Of a DNA stretch of 64,000 bases, positions 1 through 8,572 are shown piece after piece. A model generated the notes under the pieces. It did no database searches and was not told where the DNA came from. It was given only the letters and a program-made list of their open reading frames with translations. The stretch spans positions 38,016 to 102,015 of the forward strand of contig NZ_DASYDG010000033.1 in NCBI RefSeq assembly GCF_036499745.1, written 5' to 3'. Each line of letters starts with the position of its first letter. Position 1 is the stretch's first letter. The DNA is from Pinirhizobacter sp036499745 (GTDB lineage: Bacteria; Pseudomonadota; Gammaproteobacteria; Xanthomonadales; Rhodanobacteraceae). The position numbers were made by a program, and so were the translations under genes.

Positions 1-1139
1 CGGGCATAGATGCGTTGCGCTCGGCGCAGGTGACGGCCGAAGTCGCCCTCCAGCATGAAATGGCCCAGCGCCAGCTGTGTCAGCGTGCATCCGTGCCAGT
101 CGCCCAGTTGCCGCGCCTTGAGCAAAACCGGCATCAAAGAGGGCGGAGGGATGGCGTAGCCCATGCGCAGATCGGGAAACATGGTCTTGGAGAATGAACC
201 CACGTAGATCACCACGCCGGCGTGATCGAGGCTTTTGAGCGACTCCACCGGCCGCCCGTCGAAGCGGAACTCACCGTCATAGTCGTCCTCGATCACCACC
301 GCACCCCGGCGGGCGGCGGCTTCCACCAGGGCCACTCGCCGCTCCAGGCTCATCGGCATGCCCAGTGGGAATTGATGTGACGGCGTGACATAGATCACCC
401 GCGCCTGGGCAGGGATGGCATCGACGATCATGCCCTGTGCGTCGACGGGTACCGGCACCACGTGCGCACCCAGGGCACGCATGGCCGCTCGCGCGGGCGG
501 ATAGCCGGGATCTTCCACGGCGACGGTGTCACCCGGTTCCACCATGACGCGGGCGATGAGGTCCAGTGCCTGCTGCGCACCGGCAGTCACCAGCACGTCG
601 TTCCATTGGCAGGCCACGGCGCGTTGCATGCCCACGTATCGCGAAATGGCCAGGCGCAGTTCCTGTTCACCACCGGGGTCGCGGTAGTTCCCGGGCATAT
701 GTGCCTGCTTGCGCATGGCATGAGCCACGGCACGGCGCCAGGCGGCAAAGTCGATGATGCGCCGATCCACCACGCCACCACGGAAGTCCGCCCGCAGGCC
801 TGCGCCGGGCCGCGGCATGGCGAGCGCGTCGGGAACCGATCGCCATAGGGACGCAGGCACGATGTCGATCGATACCGGGCTCCGCCCGGCGGAAGACGCC
901 AGGTCCTGTCCGACGAAACTGCCTCTCGCTCCGCGGCCCACCACGAACCCCTCGGCCTCGAGTTGCTCGTATACCTCCAGCGTGGTCTTTCGACTGACCG
1001 CCAATTGCGATGCGAGGTCACGCGTGGACGGCAGGCGTTGGCCGGCGGCCAGGCGTCCTTCCACGATGGCCGCACGCAGTTGCCGGTAGAGCTGCGCGGT
1101 GAGCCCGTGGCGCTCGTCGATGGTGAGCTGGAGATCCAC
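1..1139 (-). CDS. MocR/PdxR-type GntR regulator with aminotransferase domain (partial)
   Basis: A DNA-binding regulator of the MocR class: an N-terminal winged helix fused to a fold-type-I aminotransferase domain that binds PLP as an effector sensor. Translating the minus strand from a GTG at 1139 gives a GntR helix-turn-helix (QRLPSTRDLASQLAVSRKT) and then an aminotransferase-like body with the PLP-lysine motif YVGSFSKTMFPDLRMGY. The last third lies beyond base 1, leaving about 379 residues of a family that is usually 450-500 long. It diverges from the AhpD-like gene at 1236, the usual layout for a MocR regulator and its target. The family call is firm; the effector and the regulated pathway are inferred. 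Confidence 0.88.
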   Translation of the reverse strand, partial: MDLQLTIDERHGLTAQLYRQLRAAIVEGRLAAGQRLPSTRDLASQLAVSRKTTLEVYEQLEAEGFVVGRGARGSFVGQDLASSAGRSPVSIDIVPASLWRSVPDALAMPRPGAGLRADFRGGVVDRRIIDFAAWRRAVAHAMRKQAHMPGNYRDPGGEQELRLAISRYVGMQRAVACQWNDVLVTAGAQQALDLIARVMVEPGDTVAVEDPGYPPARAAMRALGAHVVPVPVDAQGMIVDAIPAQARVIYVTPSHQFPLGMPMSLERRVALVEAAARRGAVVIEDDYDGEFRFDGRPVESLKSLDHAGVVIYVGSFSKTMFPDLRMGYAIPPPSLMPVLLKARQLGDWHGCTLTQLALGHFMLEGDFGRHLRRAQRIYA

Positions 1140-1235
1140 TCTTGGCTACCTTGGAATATCGAAAAATGGCCATTTTATAGCGCCATGTCGAAGCATAACC
1201 TGACTCCATTACCCATGCAGGAGTCACCGACCGAT

Positions 1236-1673
1236 ATGAAACAGCGCCTGGATTTCTACGAGGCCAGCCCCGACGCGATCAAGGCGATGCTCGGGCTGGA
1301 GCAGCGAGTGGCTAAAAGCGGGCTGGAGAAGCCATTGGTGGACCTGGTGCGCCTGCGAGCCTCGCAGATCAACGGCTGCGCCTTCTGCATGGACATGCAC
1401 GTGGCCGATGCCCGTAAGGGGGGCGAGAACGAGCGCCGCCTGGCAACCCTGGGGGCCTGGCGGGAAACGCCTTTCTTTACCGATCGCGAGCGCGCGGCGC
1501 TAGCCTGGACCGAAGCACTCACCCTGGTGGCGGCGGGTCATGTTCCGGACGAAGTCTGGAACGAAGTGCATCCACATTTTTCCGAAGCTGAACTGGCCGA
1601 CCTCACCTTGCTGGTGGTGGCCATCAACGGCTGGAACCGTTTTTCCATTGGCTTTCGCAAGCCCCTGGACTGA
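1236..1673 (+). CDS. AhpD-like carboxymuconolactone decarboxylase-family protein
   Basis: A 145-residue alkylhydroperoxidase (AhpD/CMD) family protein, presumably a cytoplasmic peroxidase that works through a redox cysteine pair. The motif NGCAFCMDMH gives Cys48, Cys51 and His55, the family's CxxC-x3-H active site. I start at ATG 1236 because MKQRLDFYEASP is the usual beginning of this subfamily and AGGAG lies at 1219-1223; in-frame ATGs at 1185 and 1215 are alternatives. It is transcribed away from the MocR regulator and probably controlled by it. A strong hairpin follows the stop codon. The true electron donor and substrate cannot be read from the sequence. Confidence 0.9.
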   Translation: MKQRLDFYEASPDAIKAMLGLEQRVAKSGLEKPLVDLVRLRASQINGCAFCMDMHVADARKGGENERRLATLGAWRETPFFTDRERAALAWTEALTLVAAGHVPDEVWNEVHPHFSEAELADLTLLVVAINGWNRFSIGFRKPLD

Positions 1674-1690
1674 GAACCGGGGACACAAGA

Positions 1691-1718
1691 ACCCTGCCGC
1701 GCGGTTGCGCGGCAGGGT
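1691..1718. terminator. Perfect 12-bp hairpin between convergent genes
   Basis: Arms ACCCTGCCGCGC (1691-1702) and GCGCGGCAGGGT (1707-1718) are perfectly complementary around a GGTT loop. It sits 18 bp after the AhpD-like stop and before the end of the convergent lipoprotein gene, so it probably ends transcription from both sides. No long T tract follows on either strand. Confidence 0.65.
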
Positions 1719-1774
1719 CATGAAAGCCGGCGCGCCTACCTGGAAAGAGCCAGGCGCGCGCCGATACCGACCTG

Positions 1775-2032
1775 TTAGTGCGCGGTGGAGCCGGAAGCCG
1801 GGGCAGCGGTGCCGGAGGCAGCCGGGGCCATGGCCGAACCGGAGGTTGCCGGGGTCATGGCCGAGCCGGAGGTTGCCGGCGGGGTAGCTTCCGGAGCTGC
1901 AGCCGGGGCGGCCGGAGCCGTCGACGCACCAGCCGGAGCCGGCGGGGTGTCGCTGTTGTTGGAGCTGCAGGCAGCAGCCAGGGCGATGACGGAGGCGAGG
2001 GCGAGCAGGCGGAGCGAGGTGGTGGCTTTCAT
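1775..2032 (-). CDS. Small Ala/Pro/Thr-rich lipoprotein
   Basis: An 85-residue predicted lipoprotein of unknown function. A hydrophobic signal ends in the lipobox LAAAC, after which the mature part is low-complexity, rich in Ala, Pro, Ser and Thr, with near-identical tandem copies of PATSGSAM. Such tails are typical of small envelope lipoproteins with a disordered linker. I chose ATG 2032 over the ATG four codons upstream because a GGA/AAAAG stretch precedes it at a usable distance. It stands alone and converges on the AhpD-like gene. No catalytic domain is visible. Confidence 0.7.
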   Translation of the reverse strand: MKATTSLRLLALASVIALAAACSSNNSDTPPAPAGASTAPAAPAAAPEATPPATSGSAMTPATSGSAMAPAASGTAAPASGSTAH

Positions 2033-2242
2033 GTCTTTTTCCATGGCTTAAAAGGGCAAAGGGCAGACGCGATGCCAACCAGCGATTCGGTTGATTCTTC
2101 CACGGCATTGGAACACCGCGCCTGCGTTCGGATAGTGCAACTGCTTTTGTCAGCTGACGGGGATCGGTTGATGAAACCGATTTAACGACCCAGTTGCCGG
2201 TCCCCCGCCCAGGCCATCGCCTTTCGGCAACGTCCCAGGCGC

Positions 2243-2905
2243 CTATTCTGCACCGGATTGGGTCGAATCATTCAACCAGTCGCTAATTCCCTCACGCCGG
2301 CAAGCCTCGATAAATGACGACATCGAGCGCCGGCGCTTCACATAGCCTGCCATGTTTGGCCAGTTTGTGGCAGGTCGCGCCATGTTACGGGTCCAGCGCA
2401 TCAGCATGGTAACGAGGAAATCCAGGCTCGTCAGGCGCCCCGACAGGAAGAAATCGCGGCCATCGGCCAGGTGATCGTCCAATCGTGCCACCGCCGCTTC
2501 GATGCGTGAGCGCGATACCGCCCGCATGGCGTCGGCGCCCGACGGGTCGCCATCGATGCCCGCATAGAACCAGTCGCGCATGGCCGGAAGCACGCTGTTG
2601 GCAAGGAATATCGTCCATTCCAGGTACTCGGCGCGGTCGCGGTCGCCGGGCAAGGGACCCCATTCGCGCTCGGGATGCCGCTCGGCAAGCAGGGTGGCCA
2701 GCGCCACGCACTCGTGCCGCGGCTGGCTATCGACGATGAGTGTGGGAACGCGCCCGGCCGGGTTGAGCGCCAGGTAAGCAGGATCTTTCTGCGCACCGGT
2801 ATCGATGTCCACCAGCACCTTCTCGAAGGGCACGCCCAGCTCGATGAGCATCCAGTGGATCACGAAGCTCGCTGTGGAGGGTGAGTAGTAGAGCGTGTAG
2901 CCCAA
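2243..2905 (-). CDS. Glutathione S-transferase family protein
   Basis: A 220-residue GST-like protein. The N-terminal thioredoxin-fold part begins YTLYYSPSTASF and carries the cis-proline region NPAGRVPTLI; the C-terminal part is all-helical, as expected. The start is most likely TTG at 2905, because GGGAG sits 7 bases upstream and the family begins near this Tyr-Thr-Leu-Tyr strand; the frame stays open further upstream without similarity. The sequence suggests cytoplasmic glutathione conjugation or a related activity with unknown substrate. It diverges from the TonB-dependent receptor across about 224 bp that must hold both promoters. Confidence 0.85.
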   Translation of the reverse strand: MGYTLYYSPSTASFVIHWMLIELGVPFEKVLVDIDTGAQKDPAYLALNPAGRVPTLIVDSQPRHECVALATLLAERHPEREWGPLPGDRDRAEYLEWTIFLANSVLPAMRDWFYAGIDGDPSGADAMRAVSRSRIEAAVARLDDHLADGRDFFLSGRLTSLDFLVTMLMRWTRNMARPATNWPNMAGYVKRRRSMSSFIEACRREGISDWLNDSTQSGAE

Positions 2906-3129
2906 GGCCGATCTCCCGTGATCCTGATCGCGAATTTTAGCCCAGCCCACAACCGTAACCCTTGATGTTGCGCTGCACCATAGGAAAGATTCACGTAGCA
3001 CAAGACCTCTACATTTCCGTTACATTCGGATTGCCGCAACGCAACATGCGAGCCGCGCCACTTTGCCTGACCGGCGAATGCAGACCGGTGGCAGGGGATC
3101 TTCCAGCACTTCTTTCCACGAGGGGCAGC

Positions 3130-5571
3130 ATGCGAATCCAGCCTGGCATCCGTCGTCATTCCTTATTCGTTGCGCTGGGCATCGCCCTCGCGCTCCCGGC
3201 GTCCAACGTCTTCGCGCAGGATCAGGCCCTGGCAAGCGCGGGGCCATCCGAACAGGACGCCCGGCAACTGCAGCAGGTGATCGTGACGGGCACCCGCACC
3301 ACCAACCGGACGGAGGCTGAATCCCTTTCGCCGATCGACGTGCTGACGCCGGCCGACCTTTCAGCCAGTGGAAGCACGGACCTGGCCTCGGCCCTTTCCT
3401 CACTGCTGCCATCGCTGGATTTCCCGCGCCCGGCGATCAACGACGGCAACGATGCGATCCGGCCGGCCAGCCTGCGGGGCCTGTCGCCCGACGACGTGCT
3501 GGTGCTGGTGGACGGCAAGCGTTACCACACCACCAGCCTGATCAACTACAACTCCGCCATTGGCCGTGGCTCGGCACCGGTGGATCTGAACTCCATCCCG
3601 GTTTCAGCCATCGATCATATCGAGGTGCTGCGTGATGGTGCCGCAGCGCAGTACGGCTCCGATGCCATCGCCGGCGTGATCAACGTGGTGCTCAAGCACG
3701 GCGGTGAGGCAGGCCAGAACTCGATCACCGCCAGCGGCGGCATCCAGGACAAAGGCGACGGCGCGCAGAACGGCCTGATGGGTTCGGTAGGCATTCCGCT
3801 GGGCGGCGATGGCAAAGGCGGCAAGGCGCCGGGCTGGGTGCGCCTGGCCTGGAATTACAGCAACACCATGAAGACCAACCGCGCGGAGAATACCGATATC
3901 TCCACCACGCTTGCCGGTGCGCCCAATCCCAGCGGCATTCCGTACGAGCGCTACGGTGATCCCTCGGTGGTGACCAAGCAGGCGCTGTTGAACTTCGGCT
4001 ACGACATTACCCCGGGGGTGGAACTTTACGGCTACCTCAACCTCGGCCGCCGCGAAGTGGATTCCAATGGCTATTACCGCGCCTTCGATTCCACCCGCAA
4101 CGTGATCGAGGTGTACCCCAACGGGTTCCTGCCGCACATCATCAACAACTCGAACGACAGTGCCGCGGTACTGGGAGCGCGCGGCACCACCGACGGTGGC
4201 TGGAGCTGGGACGCCTCGGCCGATTACGGCGTGAACAACCTGGTGTTCGATATCGGCAACTCGATCAACACCAACCTTTACCGCTCCACGGGTTCTTCGC
4301 CTACCTACTTCTACGCCGGCGGGTTCCGCAACGAACAGGGCGTGGCCAACCTGGACATCAGCAAGCCGCTGCAACTGGGTTGGCTGCCGAACCCACTGAC
4401 GCTTTCCTTCGGTGGTGAATACCGGCACGAGAAATACACCATCGACGCCGGCGAGCCGGATTCGTACTACTTCAATCCCGATACGTTGATCCCCGGCACC
4501 ACGGGCCCCTATGCCGGTGGTTCGCAAGTGTTCCCGGGTCTCACCCCATCGGTGGCGGGTACCTTTACCCGCCATAGCGAAGCGGCTTACGTGGACGCCG
4601 AGACCGACATCACCAGCCGGTTTTCCGCCGGTGCCGCGGCGCGTTATGAGCACTACAGCGATGCAGGCTCCACGCGGTCGGGGAAACTGTCCGGACGCTT
4701 CCAACTCACCGACACGGTCGCCCTGCGCGGCACGGTGTCCAATGGCTTCCGCGCGCCGTCATTGGCCCAGCAGAACTACGAATCGGTGGTCACGCTGATC
4801 CAGAACGGCACGCTGGCGCAGATCGGCACCTTCCGCACATCGGACCCCGCCGCCATCGCTCTGGGCGCCAAGCCACTGACCCCTGAGAAATCCACCAACT
4901 ACGGCCTGGGCGCGGTATGGCAACCGGACAATGCCTTCAGCGCCACGCTGGATGTGTACCAGATCCGCATCTGGAACCAGATTCTCTATTCCGACCAGAT
5001 CGCCGTGGATCCGACGCCGACCAGCCAGGTGACCGGTGCCCAGTTCTTCGTCAACGGCGCCACCACCCGCACACGCGGCGCGGACCTGATCCTGAACTAC
5101 ACCACCGATCTGGACACCTGGGGCAAGCTGCGCTTCTCAGCCAGCGGCAATTACAACAAGACCAAGGTGCTTGAGATCACCACGCCGGCGTTCGGCCGCA
5201 GCAGCGAGGGCTTGTTGACTTCCAGCACGCCGCGTACCAAGTACGTATTCGCCGGTGACTGGCTGCTGGGCAACTTCGACCTGCATGCCAACCTCACCCG
5301 CTATGGCGCGGTGATACGGCGTGGCGACCTGGACGACACCAGCCAGGACCAGAAATTCTCCGCGCGCTGGCTGCTGGATCTTGCCGCCAGCTATAACGTC
5401 GATGCCTGGACCTTCACCCTGGGGGGCGACAACGTCACCAACCAGTACCCGACCAAGTCGGCCCTGAACAACATCTACGAAGACCGGGCGGACGGCCTGC
5501 AGTACTCCTCGCTATCGCCGTTCGGGTTCAACGGCCGCTATTGGTACGGGAAGGTCACCTTCAAGTTCTGA
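3130..5571 (+). CDS. TonB-dependent outer membrane receptor
   Basis: An 813-residue outer membrane active transporter. A signal peptide (cleavage after VFAQ or nearby) is followed by a TonB-box-like segment around QQVIVTGTR, a plug domain with the conserved LVLVDGKR and NSIPVSAIDHIEVLRDGAAAQ signatures, and a beta-barrel ending in aromatic residues (YGKVTFKF). Start at ATG 3130 is preceded by GAGGGGC. The ligand cannot be assigned; this class in Xanthomonadales includes carbohydrate, metal-chelate and peptide importers. The gene lies just upstream of a glycine-betaine-type ABC importer, but with a gap and no clear shared transcript. Confidence 0.92.
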   Translation: MRIQPGIRRHSLFVALGIALALPASNVFAQDQALASAGPSEQDARQLQQVIVTGTRTTNRTEAESLSPIDVLTPADLSASGSTDLASALSSLLPSLDFPRPAINDGNDAIRPASLRGLSPDDVLVLVDGKRYHTTSLINYNSAIGRGSAPVDLNSIPVSAIDHIEVLRDGAAAQYGSDAIAGVINVVLKHGGEAGQNSITASGGIQDKGDGAQNGLMGSVGIPLGGDGKGGKAPGWVRLAWNYSNTMKTNRAENTDISTTLAGAPNPSGIPYERYGDPSVVTKQALLNFGYDITPGVELYGYLNLGRREVDSNGYYRAFDSTRNVIEVYPNGFLPHIINNSNDSAAVLGARGTTDGGWSWDASADYGVNNLVFDIGNSINTNLYRSTGSSPTYFYAGGFRNEQGVANLDISKPLQLGWLPNPLTLSFGGEYRHEKYTIDAGEPDSYYFNPDTLIPGTTGPYAGGSQVFPGLTPSVAGTFTRHSEAAYVDAETDITSRFSAGAAARYEHYSDAGSTRSGKLSGRFQLTDTVALRGTVSNGFRAPSLAQQNYESVVTLIQNGTLAQIGTFRTSDPAAIALGAKPLTPEKSTNYGLGAVWQPDNAFSATLDVYQIRIWNQILYSDQIAVDPTPTSQVTGAQFFVNGATTRTRGADLILNYTTDLDTWGKLRFSASGNYNKTKVLEITTPAFGRSSEGLLTSSTPRTKYVFAGDWLLGNFDLHANLTRYGAVIRRGDLDDTSQDQKFSARWLLDLAASYNVDAWTFTLGGDNVTNQYPTKSALNNIYEDRADGLQYSSLSPFGFNGRYWYGKVTFKF

Positions 5572-5644
5572 CCGTTGCACCGCGCCGGTTTCACGCTTCG
5601 CCGGTTTATAGTCGGGCCCGACCTCTTGCTAAGGAAACGGGCCC

Positions 5645-6553
5645 ATCGCCACCTGGCGCACCATCCTCGTCGTTGCCTGCCTGTCGTTGACGGGCAACGC
5701 CTCCGCCCAAGCCATCCGTGTCGGCTCCAAGGCTGACAACGAGGGCGCCGTGCTCGGCCAGTTGATCGTGCAGGTGCTGCGCCATGCCGGCATGAGCGTG
5801 GACGACCGTACGCAGCTGGGGCCCACCGCCATCGTGCGCCGCGCCCTTCTGGCGGGCGAACTGGACATCTATCCCGAATACACCGGCAATGCTGCGTTCT
5901 TCTTCCACCGGGAAGACGACCCGGCATTTCGCGATGCATCGGCCGCGCATGCGCTCGCCGCGACGCTCGACCTCAGGGCCAACGCACTGGTGTGGATGAA
6001 GGCAGCGCCGGCGGACAACCATTGGGGCATCGCCGTCCCGCGCGCCGTGGCAGAGCGGGAGCACGTGCGCACACTGAACGACTTCGCACGCTGGGTGAAC
6101 AGCGGTGCGCGGGTGAAACTGGCAGGTTCCGCGGAGTTCGTCGACAGCGCCGCGGCATTGCCTGCATTCGAGCAGGCCTACGGCTTCACCATGCAAGGCT
6201 CCCAATTGCTGGTGCTGGCCGGCGGCGATACCTCGGTGACGATCAAGGCCGCGGCCGAAGGCACCTCGGGCGTAAACGCCAGCATGGTGTACCTGACCGA
6301 CGGCGCCCTGGCGGTGACGGGCCTGGTGGCACTGGAGGATCCCCGCCATGTCGAACTGGTGTACCAGGCGGCGCCGGTGGCACGCGCGGCGTTGTTGAAA
6401 AAGTATCCTGCCATTCCCGCCCTGCTCGATCCGGTTTTCGGACGCCTGGATGTCGACACGCTGCGCCGGTTGAATGCGCGCACCCAGGTGGATGGCACCG
6501 ATGCCTCGGTGGTGGCGCACGACTTCCTGGAAGGTATCCATGCGCTGGACTGA
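5645..6553 (+). CDS. osmF: Glycine-betaine-type ABC importer, periplasmic binding protein (OsmF/YehZ)
   Basis: The substrate-binding subunit of an OpuAC/OsmF-type importer, about 302 residues, close to the 305 of E. coli OsmF. The mature part starts near AIRVGSKADNEGAVLG, the usual first strand of this family. A convincing signal peptide (ATWRTILVVACLSLTGNASA, cleavage before QA) is encoded in frame directly upstream, but no ATG, GTG or TTG precedes it: the frame closes at a TAA at 5630. The only well-placed codon is ATC at 5645, with AAGGAAA at 5631-5637. I therefore mark an ATC start. The TTG at 5687 would remove the signal. The end overlaps yehY by 14 bases. Confidence 0.82.
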   Translation: MATWRTILVVACLSLTGNASAQAIRVGSKADNEGAVLGQLIVQVLRHAGMSVDDRTQLGPTAIVRRALLAGELDIYPEYTGNAAFFFHREDDPAFRDASAAHALAATLDLRANALVWMKAAPADNHWGIAVPRAVAEREHVRTLNDFARWVNSGARVKLAGSAEFVDSAAALPAFEQAYGFTMQGSQLLVLAGGDTSVTIKAAAEGTSGVNASMVYLTDGALAVTGLVALEDPRHVELVYQAAPVARAALLKKYPAIPALLDPVFGRLDVDTLRRLNARTQVDGTDASVVAHDFLEGIHALD

Positions 6554-7652
6554 GCGCACCTGGCCGCTCGCCCTGTTGGCGCTGGGCGTGACCGGCCTGC
6601 TGGCGTCGGTGGCATTGAACGCGGTCGTGCTGGCGCCGAACCGGTTGCTTACGGGGCACGGTTACGTGTCCATCGCCCTACCCGCCCTGCGATGGCTGCC
6701 CCTGGCGTGGCTGGTGGTACTTGCGACGGCACGCATGAGGGGCATGGCGGGCCTGGTCGTTGCCATGTTGTTGTTGCCGGCCCTGCTGGTGGCCACGGGG
6801 TTCGCCGCCAACGGCTTGCTTGCCACGGCGGGCGGACACGCGCGGGTGCAGTTGGGCTCGGGCTTCTGGTGCATGGCCACCTCGGCGGTGTTGCTGGTGG
6901 CTGATCGCCAGCGCGAGATCCGGATGCGGGCTTCCCTGCGCCTTGCATGCTGGATAGGCCTTGCCATGCTGGTGGTGGCGATGACTGCGGCGGGCATGTT
7001 CGACAGGCTGTCCATCGTGCAGGAATTCGTCCTGCAGCGAGCGCGTTTCCTCACCGCCGTGGGGCAGCATCTGTTACTGGCTTTCTCCGCCACCGCTGCC
7101 GCGGTGGTCCTGGGCGCGCCGCTGGCCGTGGCGGTAGCGCAGCGCCGACGCGGCCGCGGTATCTCCCTGGCCGTGTTGAACCTGGTGCAGACCATTCCGT
7201 CGATGGCGCTGTTCGCCCTGCTGGTGGCGCCCCTGGCGTGGCTGGGCGTGGGCGGTACCGGCAATGCACCGGCCCTGGTGGCGCTCACCGCCTATGCCTT
7301 GCTGCCTGTCATGCGCTACACGCTGGCGGGCCTGGCTACGGCTCCATCTTCAGCCCTGGACGCGGCGCGCGGCCTGGGCCTGCAACCGTGGCAGGTGCTT
7401 ACCCGGGTGCAGTTGCCGCTGGGGCTGCCGGTATTCGCCGCGGGCCTGCGCATCGTGCTGGTGCAGTCGATCGGCCTGGCCGCGGTGGCGGCGCTGGTGG
7501 GTGCCGGTGGCCTGGGGCGCTTCGTGTTCCTGGGTCTTGGCCAGGGTGCCAACGACCTTGTCATGCTGGGGACGCTGGCCATCATTGCGCTGGCCCTTGC
7601 CGCCGATGGCGCCTGCCGCGCTCTGGAACGATGGATGGAGCCGCACGCATGA
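6540..7652 (+). CDS. yehY: ABC importer permease (YehY-like)
   Basis: A 370-residue inner membrane permease of the glycine-betaine/osmoprotectant ABC family. The N-terminal part holds several extra membrane helices, as in E. coli YehY (385 residues); the C-terminal part is the BPD_transp_1 fold with the cytoplasmic coupling loop ALDAARGLGLQPWQVLTRVQLP, which contacts the ATPase. ATG 6540 lies inside the end of osmF, and the stop overlaps the next gene as ATGA, so the operon is translationally coupled. The order binding protein-permease-ATPase-permease matches E. coli yehZYXW. Confidence 0.88.
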   Translation: MRWTERTWPLALLALGVTGLLASVALNAVVLAPNRLLTGHGYVSIALPALRWLPLAWLVVLATARMRGMAGLVVAMLLLPALLVATGFAANGLLATAGGHARVQLGSGFWCMATSAVLLVADRQREIRMRASLRLACWIGLAMLVVAMTAAGMFDRLSIVQEFVLQRARFLTAVGQHLLLAFSATAAAVVLGAPLAVAVAQRRRGRGISLAVLNLVQTIPSMALFALLVAPLAWLGVGGTGNAPALVALTAYALLPVMRYTLAGLATAPSSALDAARGLGLQPWQVLTRVQLPLGLPVFAAGLRIVLVQSIGLAAVAALVGAGGLGRFVFLGLGQGANDLVMLGTLAIIALALAADGACRALERWMEPHA

Positions 7653-8572
7653 TCGAATTTTCTAATGTCAGTAAACGATTCGGGCAGGACGAGGCGGTCG
7701 ATGGCGTATCGCTGAGCATCGCTTCGGGCGAGTTGTTCGTGATGGTCGGCCCTTCAGGTTCGGGCAAGTCCACCTTGCTGCGCATGATCAATCGCCTTGT
7801 CGAGCCCGACGAAGGCTCGGTGTGCATCGACGGGCAGGATGTACGCAATACCCCCGTGACTGAACTTCGCCGCGGCATCGGTTATGCCATCCAGTCGGTC
7901 GGCCTGTTTCCGCACTGGTCGGTGGCAAGGAACATCGGCACCGTTCCCCGCCTCCTGGGCTGGAAGGAAGATCGCATCGCATCGCGCGTTGCGGAATTGA
8001 TGGCGATGGTGGAGCTCGATGCCAGCATTGCCAAGCGCCTGCCGGCAGAGCTCTCCGGCGGCCAGCAACAACGCGTGGGTGTGGCGCGGGCGATGGCGGC
8101 GCAACCGATCATCGTGCTGATGGACGAGCCCTTCGGCGCGCTCGATCCGGTCACGCGCGAAAAACTCCAGCATGCCTTCCGCCGCATCCACGCCGATATC
8201 GGCACCACCGTGGTGTTCGTCACCCACGACATGGATGAAGCGCTGCAATTGGGTGACCGCATTGCCTTCATCGATGGCGGGCATGTCCGTCAGTGCGGCA
8301 CGCCGCTGGAACTGCTGCTGCACCCGGCCGACGATGTCGTCCGCGGTTTCGTCGGTGGCACCTCGGCGGGTTTGCGCCTGCTGTCGGTGCGCAAGGTTCG
8401 CGATGTCATGGCGCCAGGCAACGTGGCTGATGGAACGCCGTCGATCCATGCCGAGGCCGATCTTCGCCAGGCGCTGTCGATGATGGTCGACCGGGGCTTG
8501 CGTGCGCTTCGCGTCGATGGCGCCGGGGACCAGGTGATCAGCCTGGACGGCCTGCTGGTGCCGCCGTCATGA
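7649..8572 (+). CDS. yehX: ABC importer ATPase (YehX-like)
   Basis: A 307-residue ATP-binding subunit energising the neighbouring permeases; E. coli YehX has 308. Walker A GPSGSGKS is at residues 34-41, Q-loop near 82, signature LSGGQQ at 135-140, Walker B IVLMDEP at 155-161 and the H-loop His at 193. After residue 240 a single short CBS-like tail (VRKVRDVMAP onward) replaces the paired CBS domains of osmosensing ATPases such as OpuCA/ProV-type proteins, which may mean no ionic-strength sensing. It overlaps both neighbours by four bases. Confidence 0.9.
   Translation: MIEFSNVSKRFGQDEAVDGVSLSIASGELFVMVGPSGSGKSTLLRMINRLVEPDEGSVCIDGQDVRNTPVTELRRGIGYAIQSVGLFPHWSVARNIGTVPRLLGWKEDRIASRVAELMAMVELDASIAKRLPAELSGGQQQRVGVARAMAAQPIIVLMDEPFGALDPVTREKLQHAFRRIHADIGTTVVFVTHDMDEALQLGDRIAFIDGGHVRQCGTPLELLLHPADDVVRGFVGGTSAGLRLLSVRKVRDVMAPGNVADGTPSIHAEADLRQALSMMVDRGLRALRVDGAGDQVISLDGLLVPPS

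Noticed and set aside
963..1235. Long plus-strand extension upstream of the AhpD-like gene
   Set aside because: It runs through the N-terminal coding region of the MocR regulator on the other strand and has no similarity; the family start is at 1236.
3604..4704. 366-residue minus-strand frame inside the TonB receptor
   Set aside because: Antisense shadow of a high-GC gene; His/Arg/Gly-rich with no recognisable domain.
6947..7648. Upstream extension of the ABC ATPase
   Set aside because: Covers the permease gene in another frame; the ATPase fold begins at 7649 with an ATGA overlap.
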